The notes beneath the pieces were generated by a model. That model was not told the origin of the DNA, did no database searches, and worked only from the letters and a program-made list of their open reading frames with translations. Source: Channa striata (lineage: Eukaryota; Chordata; Actinopteri; Anabantiformes; Channidae). Taken from it: a DNA stretch of 64,000 nt. The DNA lies in contig CM065182.1 in assembly GCA_033026295.1 (NCBI GenBank), forward strand, positions 22,194,215-22,258,214, in the 5' to 3' direction. The stretch's first letter is position 1. Each line of letters starts with the position of its first letter. The position numbers were made by a program, and so were the translations under genes. Positions 47,366-57,287 of the stretch are shown in pieces.

Positions 47366-47720
47366 AGAACCCCAACAAACCTGTCACATGTGTTATCAAG
47401 CTTGGTCTTGTCATGGATTTCACCAACAAGTACCAGCTGGCAGAGATAATAGCACACCAAACTCCAAGGCATATCTTTCACCAGAGCACTAACTTTGGTG
47501 TCCTTCGTCTTCGACACAGCTTCAAAAAAGAAGCTTGTCCTGCTCCTATTATCCACACACACACACACAACCAAGAATAGCCTGGCAAGCCTGAAGTGAT
47601 CAGCGTTCTGTGTGATGGAATGTGTCAATAATCCAGATGTCTGCTCAGTATCAGGATCAGGACCATACACAAAGAGAATGTGATGAAGAAAGGTGACAAC
47701 CAAACGAAGAGGAGGCATGA
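47366..47720 (-). other. Unassigned minus-strand open frame
   Basis: A minus-strand frame of 142 codons (47290-47718) starts MPPLRLVVTFLHHILFVYG and passes through a (CA)8 tract, read as VCVCVD. It then gives VSKTKDTKVSALVKDMPW and ends in residues coded by the adjacent SINE-like repeat. I recognise no domain, and no splice signals delimit it. Chance is the likeliest explanation, although the KTKDTKVSALVKD segment has protein-like composition. Confidence 0.2.
47554..47569. repeat. (CA)8 microsatellite
   Basis: Perfect alternating CA, 16 bp. Confidence 0.95.
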
Positions 47721-48614
47721 CTATTCATGATGATAGATAAATCCTCATCTATAATATATCTTGATGAGAAGTAGTTTTAATCAATTATATTATCTCACCA
47801 TTATCTGTAACCGTTTATGCTATTCGGGTCTCTGATGATGAATAACTGAGGGGAAGACCTTTACCTCTGCAGCTACACTTGCATGTTTAGTCTGCTACAC
47901 CAGTTGTAAATGTGGAAGATGCCACTGATGCTTCTCAACAAACCACGATTATGTTTCCTAACTACTTCGGCTAAGAAAGGATTACCAGAAATTATTTAAA
48001 ATGTTAACCTAATGTACTGTAATATAAATGGTACTTTGGCGGAATTTCATTTCAGTCAGTTTTGTTGTCTCTAATGTAAAGCTAACACACTTGTAGGTTA
48101 TTATCCATATTATTAATATTATTATAATTGCTCATAACAGTAATTAGGTTTACATGTCTGAGGTAGCACGTAACATAGCGTTAATTATCCATGTTTGAGA
48201 TGTAATCTGTGTGAAGGAGAGAAACACATTAAACTGGTCGTAATTACCTTTATCAAGCGTGTCACATAAAAAATATCCAGACGTGTTCTTAAAATACAGC
48301 AACCTGGCTAAATGTGCTGCTTTATGAACATTGTTCACGTAACTGTACAATTACAGTCATTTCAGTTATCATCAGAGAAGGTGAAAACAGTCCCGCAGTG
48401 TTGGTGTAGCTTGAGCAGAACCTGGCTCGCTGAGGTCCTGCACGTGGGGCAGTTATATTAGCTGCTACAGAGAAACACATGGCTGACTCACAATTACATT
48501 AGAAAACATATTTGTGAGGCCAGAATCTACAGGTATGCATTCCATTTTACACTGAGTGACAGCGCAGGAATAGAAGTATGCTAATGTGACATTATCCAGG
48601 ATGTAGTCTTTCTT
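47721..48614. other. Gene-free sequence
   Basis: AT-rich, with no recognisable feature. Confidence 0.5.

Positions 48615-48640
<26 letters not shown>
48615..48640. repeat. (CA)13 microsatellite
   Basis: Perfect alternating CA, 26 bp; pairs with the next array 24 bp away. Confidence 0.97.
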
Positions 48641-48645
<5 letters not shown>

Positions 48646-48663
48646 GGGCAAAAGATTGCATCC

Positions 48664-48682
48664 CACACACACACACACACAC
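48664..48682. repeat. (CA)9 microsatellite
   Basis: Perfect alternating CA, 19 bp. Confidence 0.96.
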
Positions 48683-50615
48683 TTACAGATTTGGCTAGAG
48701 AAGGGTGGGACTGTTAAACACTGCGCTTTTCCCGCCTAGCAAAAAAGTTATTTTGGTACAATCGGAGGCACTTGCTTGATATGCAGCGTATGCATCTCCA
48801 AGCAAAAAATAATCTGTAGCATCTATCGTCATGCCAGCTTTGCAACTGCTGTTGGCTCCGATGTGATTCCTTAAGGATCTACCAAGTTTCTGACTCAACC
48901 GAAAGACACACCGGGTTCTGACTGTACGGCTGCTGAGAGAGCTGCTCAGTATTCATGTCTCCTTTTTTTTTGCCATCTCGAAGTCAATTCCACTCTAAGA
49001 TCTTGTCTGTCTCAGAGCAGTGAGCACCTGTGTAGCACGGCTGCTGTAAATGGAGAGCCTGTCATAGGTGAAGCGCAGTCACCCCTTCCTGTAGACACCT
49101 TTGCATGCATTTGTGCAACTGAGTCTGTTTGTTTGTGAGTACATCTGTACCTGTGTATGTATGTTCACATTTGACTGAGGCTTATGGTGGATGATTAACC
49201 ACGTCTGGTAATTTGGCAAGAATTCACTCAATTAGCTTCTTCCCATTACGCTAACGAATCATTTCAGCAGCATCGCCTTGCGCATTAGCATAATGGCGAT
49301 GCCAATGAAGCATACTGTATTAGAATGGAGAGATTGCCTCTGTGTGCTCAAATACCTGCATCTTATTTTGTTTTTCTTCACTGTGTTGCTCACTATAATT
49401 TCTTCTCATTTAAATCTACATTGAATCAGCATGTTAAGGATCTCAACGTGAGACCCCCCAGACACAATATTTACTGCTCTGGTAAGAACAAAAGAGCAGG
49501 GGTTACAATACTTTCTTTGTGCCGGGCAGCAGAGGCGTCTGACTCATGGCTCAATCGTATTCTGATTCTGATATAAAGCCAAACAAAGTGCCCTTATTAT
49601 ATGGCCAGAAGCTGAGCCAACGCAGCCTCTGTGATGGAGGAGGTCAGAATGCCTGAGAGAAAACAAGCTTAAAAAAAACACAGACCTGATAAAAAGGATG
49701 AAGAAATGTGAAATGCTGACATGTTTACCTATCCAGACATATTCTGACTAGCTGTAGCTGTGATGTTTTAGTGCTTTCGTGGTTTAATGTGACACACTGC
49801 GTGTGATATTTTTAGATTTTCCACGTGACAACACAACTGTGCTGTCTGTTAATGTTCTGTACAATAACCCTATCCACACACTGGGGAAATGTGTGAGATC
49901 TACTGTAAGCCAGAAACAGCAGTGATGTCAAACACTGAGACGTGCTAGTGGCAGCTGTACCCAGGTAAGTAACCATCACAAACTGTAATCTCTCTGAACA
50001 CCTTCTCGAGTCTCCCATCTTCACAACAGATCATTGCAATTACTGTAATGGAACCAATTTGAATGTCTCAGAAAACGATGGCCCAGAATTCAGCGAAGAT
50101 GACACAAAGAGAATAGTGAACGTTAAGATTACTGAAAGTATATGCCTAATATGCCTAAACACTAGGTTTAGTCAGAACTTAATGGCATTCTCCAGCCTGC
50201 TGATCATTTGACAATCATGGTAAGAGACAATGTTATTTTAACATATTAACAGCTCCAACAAAGAAGATTCTTCAAAGAGCTCCGCACTATTGTTGCCAAC
50301 AAAATAGTGAAGGAAGACAGAGACTTGACATATTGTCGTATAAAGCTGACAGTGTTTTTGCTATTGTTATTTTGTGGTGTCATTACTTAAGATTTGGTCA
50401 TAGAGGCGTGGCAATTTAAATTAATGAGTCATGGAATGTATGAAATACTTCTAATGTGTCTTTAAAGCTGTGTCGTATTTTTTTTTTTTTAGCTTTAATG
50501 ATATTTGCACTTAATTTAATCAAGGTGGAGCAGTAGATCACACTGCGCTTTGACATGCTGCCACTCAAACAGAAATCATATTCATTTAAAATCAGCACAC
50601 ACCCCTCTGTTGTAG
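48683..50615. other. Gene-free sequence with a weak conserved-element candidate
   Basis: No supported gene. Around 49190-49300, words such as 'gatgattaaccacg', 'ctcaattagcttc' and 'gcgcattagcataatggcga' resemble clustered homeodomain/POU sites, but this is only texture. There is a T-run of about 13 near 50478-50490. Confidence 0.45.
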
Positions 50616-50647
50616 TTCTTCTAAATGAATATTCTTCTAAATGAATA
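50616..50647. repeat. 16-bp tandem duplication
   Basis: 'ttcttctaaatgaata' occurs twice in direct succession (50616-50631 and 50632-50647), identical. Confidence 0.93.
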
Positions 50648-51393
50648 TTTATTTTTTTACGCTGATTTTAACTTGCTCTGCAATTTATGAATAGATCTAC
50701 AGAACACTGGCACCAAAATCCACAGACACAAAAAGCCAATGCTAAGGTAGAAGTTCTTTAAAATATTGTTTTAAAAAAAAGCCTTATATGTGATATTTAA
50801 CAATCACTGATCTTAAGGCCAATGGCAGTGTTGTTGTCAAGTCTTCCCTGAATCCAGGTGATGCTTCTCCTCTGTGCAAAAATGTCTGATTAAATCCATG
50901 GCTGGTTATTATGCATCAGACAGACCTGGACCGTGTCCTGGATCCAAAACTCAGTTTCTTGTGTGTGTCCAGAATTGTACAAGTTTGGGCCAGGAAAAAT
51001 AAGGTGTGTATGAAGATAAAATTAGCTTGAAGCTAAATGGGTTAGCTTAGTCCTGTGCAGTGAGACATCCTGTGAGTCACAGAAAAGTTGCAAAATTATA
51101 ATTGTTATGTTCATAAAAGACCAAATTTCTAGTAACCATGACACTAACACAACTATGTAGTCCACTCAGTAGTCAATATTAAGGTCATAAATAACTTAGA
51201 CTATCTCCCTTTGGCATTAAAAAAAATAACATTTCAACCTTTTCCTAAGAGCAGAGGAGGTTCTTTTAACATTTCATGAAAGTGTGTTTTATCAAATGCA
51301 CAAGACAACAAGTCCTGTCTGAGTCTCATTGAGTCTTATTATGTACAATATTATAAAATAACTATTTCAATAGTACATTACATATCAAAATAT
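50648..51393. other. Gene-free AT-rich sequence
   Basis: No recognisable feature. Confidence 0.5.
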
Positions 51394-51395
51394 TA

Positions 51396-51720
51396 TACTA
51401 CTCAAAAAAACTTCAGGGTGAAATGTATGAAATGTGGTAGGTGATGAGAGAAGACTGTTTAAATACAATGTGTCATTCAACCAGAACATTTAGTGGCCGA
51501 TTTATGGATAAGACACGATCCATAAATAACGTTGTGATATTTGCACCTTGTTACGGCATGTAATGCTGTAACTACTGTACATTGAACAGGTGGACATGGA
51601 CATGGACCTTTAAAAGTTTACAGAAGGTCAAATCAAGTTTAACCTGTAAAGGTTATAGTCCATTTTAGGTGCATTCTCAAATTTCACCCGAAGGTTAAAT
51701 ATCCATATTTGTGAGTAGTG
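51396..51720. mobile_element. MITE with inverted ends and TA target duplication
   Basis: The left end reads 'tactactcaaaaaaacttca' then 'gggtgaaat'. The right end, reverse-complemented, reads 'cactactcacaaatatggat', later '..cttcgggtgaaat'. The ends pair over 'actactca' and again at 'gggtgaaat', allowing for a small indel. A TA flanks each side (51394-51395 and 51721-51722), as expected for Tc1/mariner-type integration. The interior of the right half ('acctaaaatggactataacc' on the minus strand) matches a common teleost non-autonomous element. It has no coding capacity and needed a transposase in trans. The element is essentially full-length at about 325 bp. Confidence 0.8.
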
Positions 51721-51725
51721 TATTT

Positions 51726-51830
51726 ACTGGGTTTTCTCCAGGTACTCCAGTGTCCTCGCACAGTCAAAAGACAGGCATGTTAGGTTAACTGGAGACGTCT
51801 GTGTCTGTGTATGTCCTCTGTGTTGGTCCC
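51726..51830 (+). repeat. Teleost SINE-like repeat, copy B
   Basis: 'actgggttttctccaggtac' and 'tccagtgtcctcgcacagtc', then 'aaaagacaggcatgttaggt', 'taactgg' and 'gtctgtgtctgtgtatgtcc' follow the order of copy A (47182-47356), in the same orientation. It starts within 4 bp of the right TA of the MITE, and its own left part is missing, so the MITE boundary and the repeat boundary coincide. Confidence 0.75.
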
Positions 51831-54204
51831 TAGTTACAGCTCAGAAAGCGTTTGGGAACGTCTTAATTAGGCAACACTGTCTAATTAAAACAATGTCTTT
51901 TCACACCCGGAGTTAATACTCATGGGAGCCTGGGGGGAAAATCCCTAAATCAAAGTTTAGGTGTCATATTAACAGAACCACATTTTGATAAACAACAGAT
52001 TTTACGTCTTACTAGTGACTAATGAAAAAGCATCATCTCAATAAGTAGTTTTTCTCTCAAAAATAAGGTAAAAGCAGTTACAGGCTACTGTGTGTAAGTA
52101 CCACAGGTTGTTAACTGTAGTTCTAAACAGTCTACAGAAGAGAACCATGGTTTTGGGAAATTGTCTGAACAGAGCCAGGAAACCCCAAACTCCCATTGTT
52201 AACCCAACTGTGCTGCTAAAAAACATGTTTCTATAAAACTAAACTGCAAATACAAACACATGTTGAAGGGAATATATACAGTTAAAGAAAAATGACAACC
52301 AGCGCCTAGAAATATTCACCATAAAATCAGCCTAAACAAGTCATTGTGTCACATGCTACGGAGAGTAGGTAAAACGATTCGGAGCATTAAACGCTGAATA
52401 AAGGCATGAGGAAAAGACAAGGAGGGCATGAAATGGTAACAGGATATCCAAATCACATGTTGTTGAAGCCAAGGTCTGTAATTAAAAACAATAGGATTTC
52501 TGAGAAATCCCTCACCATGCCAGGTGGCGACACAGCCAGTGCTTAATACAGAAATGTTCTCTGGGGTGACTGATCATTAGTTATACGTTATGGAAGTTCT
52601 GCATTCCCCAGGACAAGTCGATATTTTACTCGAAGTGACATTGTTATGGGATAGAATAAAGATTCTATTAAGATGACACACACACCGAGCAACATACACA
52701 CAATATAGTGGAGTTGAAGGAGCAGTGTTTGCTTCCCCTATATCACTTTGAGTTATTTAATGCCATGCTAAAAGCCAGAGTATCTCCTCATAAAGGTTTC
52801 AAGAATCTACAATAAATGAATGAAAAGGAAGAAAAACAGAGTGCACAAGCATCCACCATAATCAATTTGGCAGAAAATAATGAGCGGGCCTACAGCCATG
52901 ACCAATCTAAGGGGAGTCACTGCTCCGTGCGGGCGCTTAGGTATTAATATCTGAGGACTAGGGAGATTTGTCTACCCCGTGCCCTCACAAGACACACTCC
53001 AATCCTCCATTAATTGCACTGATTGGTAGCTCATATTCAATTTGAACTCAATTAACTCGCACGACACAAAGCCAGAAGAAGTCAGATATGAATGCAGCAG
53101 AGCCATCTCAGAGCTAGTGCGAGCACCGCCCCCCGCTGAGAGTTGACTGTGTCGATGCAGCGATGACAAACGCCACGAGTGGCTGCCAATTAAAGCAAAG
53201 CAGTTAGACAGCTACAGAAGGACAGAGCCTGATCATAATGAGGAAGTATAGCCCTATTACAGCAAGTTATAGTGACAATTTGTCCATCACAAGACACGTC
53301 TCTAATAATTAAGACAACTTGAGCTGCAACATGTTTTGGCTGAGTGCACCTCAGCTGTTAGAAAGTGGCCCAAGTTCAAGACAAGTCTGCTTGTCTTTGT
53401 AAAGTTCCCACTCAGATGTCAGGATAGAAAAGTCTGCCTAAGACAATACATTATTAGAAGGTTTATTTTTTCTGCTAAAGACTAAAACATGCTATAAAAA
53501 TAATCTCATATGCCAGCTCAAGCTGTAATATTTGGAAAAATAATGTTCACAGAGAAAGACCAAATAATAACATTTAAGTACCCTGTACAGATCACCAAGA
53601 CCAACAGACTAATATCTACTTCAAACGTATGCCCCAAACATCTGATTGGACAGCATATCAGTAAATATGTAGAAGGAAAAATCTTCAAGCAATTTACCAT
53701 TTACATACAGCATGGGCGTTTGGTAAGCTTTAAATCTCAACTCCTACATAAATAAAACTGCTTGTCTGTACGTTTAGGCTGCGACTGTTATTTCATGCAT
53801 CCTTGGCATCTCGTCATACGAGTCAGGAATTTCATTTCATACAAAAAGACAAAAAAAGTCACATGTCACAACAAATAGATTCAGTATTGTAATACGCACA
53901 GAACAATGGCACAGCAAAAGAATGGTGCAGCATATCTACTGCCTTAGTACTTAGAGTATAACGCTCTTCAAACAATCAATCATCGAAAAAAACATAATGC
54001 ATAAAAAAGTAAATTGAGATATCGTCAAAAAGAAGAAGAGAGGTGTATTATAACAGGCCCGTGTGTCTGTATGTTAATTAAGTGAAGCAAAGGCTCCGTC
54101 AGTGTGAAGGCTGGATACTGTACCGGAGCTGGGTGTGTTGTGGAGTGTTAAACCCCAAGGCAGTCCACTTTCAATCAGCCTGAGCCATTTGTTTCACTTA
54201 CCTA
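51831..54204. other. Gene-free sequence
   Basis: No supported gene or known repeat family. The region 52900-53200 is less AT-rich with a few 'taatt' words. Open frames near 53510-53755 have no domain. Confidence 0.5.
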
Positions 54205-54221
54205 AAGAGAGAGAGAGAGAA
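54205..54221. repeat. (GA)n microsatellite, short
   Basis: Perfect alternating GA, about 17 bp. Confidence 0.92.
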
Positions 54222-54623
54222 ACAACAGTTACCTCAGTGTTTGCTGCATTAGAACGAGGCGCACATTCTTTCATTTGTTCGCCGCACTCTGCTTCGGCAC
54301 TGACAGGCCAAACGGGACTCGCAATTTGATCAAAGTGAAATTTCACTGGAATGTTACGGCATGTGACACGCTATTAGAGCCAGAGTGAACTCATCTACTG
54401 TATGTTTAGAATTCACCGCACAACACACTTCCCCACCGTGCATCCTCACACACTTCTGCCAAGGTCATGAATATGTTATTGCTGATCATATCATACGTAA
54501 ACATAATCACAGGATCTCAAGGCATGGAATTTGTATTGCAGCAGATAAGCAGGGTGTCCACGGTGCTGGATGCAGCATGGAGGGGGTTTGAAGGTCTGGA
54601 CACGGATTCGGATTTGTGGATTT
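54222..54623. other. Gene-free sequence
   Basis: Flank of the LTR-like block. No recognisable feature. Confidence 0.45.
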
Positions 54624-55240
54624 TGTCATCGTGCATTTTGTTTCCCAAGAGTCACGGCCGTGAGCTTCTGATCTGCTCTACTCTGCGCTCTGTCTAATCA
54701 CCTGTAATCGGTCGCACCTGTCTCCCTCCCCTTACATGCCCGGCTCACCCATCCTCCTGTGCCAAAACGTCTTTCGCCTCGACGTCGCCAAGTTCCTCTT
54801 GGTTTGTGCTCCGGCCTGTTGTCCCTCTAGCTTGCCTTTTCTGTGTTTCCTGGGATGTTTTCAGTCTCTGTGTTTATCTGCTCTGCCCTGTTCCCAGTTC
54901 TCCTCCTGTTTTCAGCTTCTTTGTTGTTTTTTGTACACTTGAATTCAGCCCTTTTTTCGGGAGAATCCCGGAAAAGTAAGTGCCTCTCCTCTTTTTGTTT
55001 ATAGGGAATTTCATGAACTGTGATCTATTGGTGTGTCTCCGATCCCTTTCCACACACTTTGAGTTATTCCTCGGTTCCCAGTTGACACACGTGTTACTTT
55101 GTCGCCATTAATCACCTCCCTTTTTCCTGAAAAAATCCGCCGCCTTCTGATCTTCTCCCCCTTCCGGATACTCACCTGTAATTCCAGTCCTTCGTTCCAC
55201 TCTGCTCTTTTTGGGTCCAACAACTGACACAGTCGTAACA
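54624..55240 (+). mobile_element. LTR-like block (possible solo LTR)
   Basis: A C/T-rich block of about 617 bp with sharply different composition from its flanks. It begins TG ('tgtcatcgtgcattttgttt') and ends CA ('gacacagtcgtaaca'). Inside are 'ctaatcacctgtaatcgg' followed by 'cgcacctgtctccc' near the start, and 'ctctgctctttttgggtcca' near the end, phrases usual in teleost Gypsy-type LTRs. There is an inverted 'cgggagaatcccgg' near 54958. No internal domain, primer-binding site or clear target duplication is visible, so a solo LTR is inferred. The 68-codon open frame inside is fortuitous. Confidence 0.45.
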
Positions 55241-57249
55241 CTAAAATTAATAACTTGGAGTCACATTGTTCCTCCTTTTGTTTGTTTTACTTTTAATGCG
55301 AAATTGCTAATGTTTTCTCATTGTATCCAGTCTGGCTTAGAAACCCACAGAAAGCCTCACTGAATTATCAACCTGTTAGTCCTTTAAACTCATTATGGCC
55401 CTCTCTCAAAAACAACATTTATCACTCAATAAATCAATCCTCATTGTCCCTACAGAGGAGGGATTTTGGTTTGCAGCCAGGTAAGCAGAGTCAGTCAGAG
55501 CGATGCCGCATTACTGCCACTGAAACACAGAAGCATTTAGTTCTTTCAGTCTGTGCAGAAGTTCAGTCAGACACAAGTTACTCTAACTCTTTGAACAGAT
55601 GATGTGAACAAGCCAGGACAGCCTCAGCCTTCCTCCAGACAGCTTTGTGAGGATGTCAAAAAGCTGAACCCGCCTTACTTCAGTAATTTTTCTTCACACT
55701 TTTGCATGATTATTAAGTCTATTTAAGTCTATTTGACCGAGTTCACTGCTTGATCCGATCGTTTCCATCAGGGAGAGGCTATAAATCACATCCAAGTAAA
55801 TGACATGTTAAAGAAATGATTGCTTTCCCTCTCTACAGTACTTTTTTCATGTCTTCTACTGATCACTGTGTTGTATAGCGTGCGTGTGCTCTGTCTCCTA
55901 AATAATAAAACAGAACTCATTTCTGAGGATGGTAATCAATGAACGAGTTCCATTCTAATGCAACATAGTTTTGGAATAAAAGAAGTGGTACAGTTAGTAA
56001 TGGAAAGCAAATTGCAAGGATTGTGGCAGGTCTACAAAGTGCAGGAATTTATTTCCAGAGCATTGTGTATGATTCCATTAGGCGGCAGAAGCGGTTTAGT
56101 TAGGGTTAGATAAGGTTAGTGGTTTGTTATTACTAAACAGCTGATGTACATAAAGCAACCATTTAGTTTTTCACTGTTAAGACTTTTTTTAAATGAGTTT
56201 AATGATGCTGTTCATTTGGCAAAGACAAAAAGTGTCTGGGAACATAATATTTATATGTTCAGTCATAAAGTTTAAATTTATGCTGATTGTCAACATGTCT
56301 TCTTTATGTTAATAGGAAAAATGCTGCAAAAACAGACCCAGAACATTTGCACTTGCGCTTTAACTGTACAGAAGCATATGTTTTCAGATGACATAGTGAT
56401 AGCTTTATTTACCTGACACACACAGTGGCAAACTGACTTGTTATCACTTTGCCATATTTGAGGCGTTTGTGTCTTTCAGCTCACTGATTTGGCTTCACTT
56501 TAGCTCCACTAACGAGGACATTGCTTTTATGTTGGCCAGGTGGCCAGAACCAAGACTCCAAACGAATGATGATGACGTCTGTTTCTGCTAAGCTGTTCTA
56601 ACATGCAACAGTGTCTCCTTTAAAGATTATAATACAAGCCAGCAGACGTCGGTTGTCATGACTGAAAACAAGCATCAAATGCACTGATCAATCTTTTTTT
56701 ACCTTTTATGTTTCACGTACCGGACGACAACTGGTGCCTCATACAGACAAAGTCTATTCTGTACTCTCACTTTTTCCGCTTAACGTTATACACAGTGTGT
56801 TTAATGCTCAGGGCACCAAAATATCATGTAGTCTAAATCCCCTCAAAACGCAGCTTTTAAATTACAGTCTTTGAACAATCAAGCAGCACATTTGCTACAT
56901 GTCTGCACTACTAATCCTGTTTGAGCAGGTTTTAGCAGTTGAAAGTCCCATCACCATTTAAACACTTCTCATTACTCATTGATTGGTCTGCTACACACCA
57001 TATCTGGTTTTGCTTTATCAATCCCTCTGAATGTTTTCTGACTTAATCTTAACTGAACTCGTGAGATAGTCTTTGGATTTATGAGGCTAAGCCTTTGCAG
57101 CCATAAAGATAACTTGATTTCACAATAGATTTAAATGTCATTCATTCCTTTTACCTTTATCTGTTCTCAACACGAGGTGAAACTCTTGTCTTTGGAGTTT
57201 GTGTGTTTATCTGGGCAAAATCTTTAAAGGTCTGGATTACTTCTGGTGT
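55241..57249. other. Gene-free sequence
   Basis: No supported gene. One short segment, 55456-55480, lies between good-looking splice signals and is discussed as a finding. Otherwise ordinary sequence. Confidence 0.5.
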
Positions 57250-57287
57250 CTGTGTGTGTGTGTGCGTGTGTGTGTGTGTTTGTGTGC
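57250..57287. repeat. Interrupted (TG)n microsatellite
   Basis: Alternating TG with a 'cg' interruption and one 'tt', about 38 bp. Confidence 0.95.

Noticed and set aside
48615..48682. CRISPR-like alternation of repeats and spacer
   Set aside because: The 'repeats' are plain CA microsatellites separated by one 23-bp gap, and this is a vertebrate nuclear sequence. No CRISPR array is present in the window.
54736..54942. Cys/Leu-rich open frame resembling a membrane peptide
   Set aside because: It falls inside a C/T-rich LTR-like block; the composition alone produces Ser/Leu/Cys/Phe codons.
56095..56130. Interstitial telomeric repeat ('tagttagggttagataaggtta')
   Set aside because: Only one 'ttaggg' unit is present and the rest is irregular, so it does not form a TTAGGG array.
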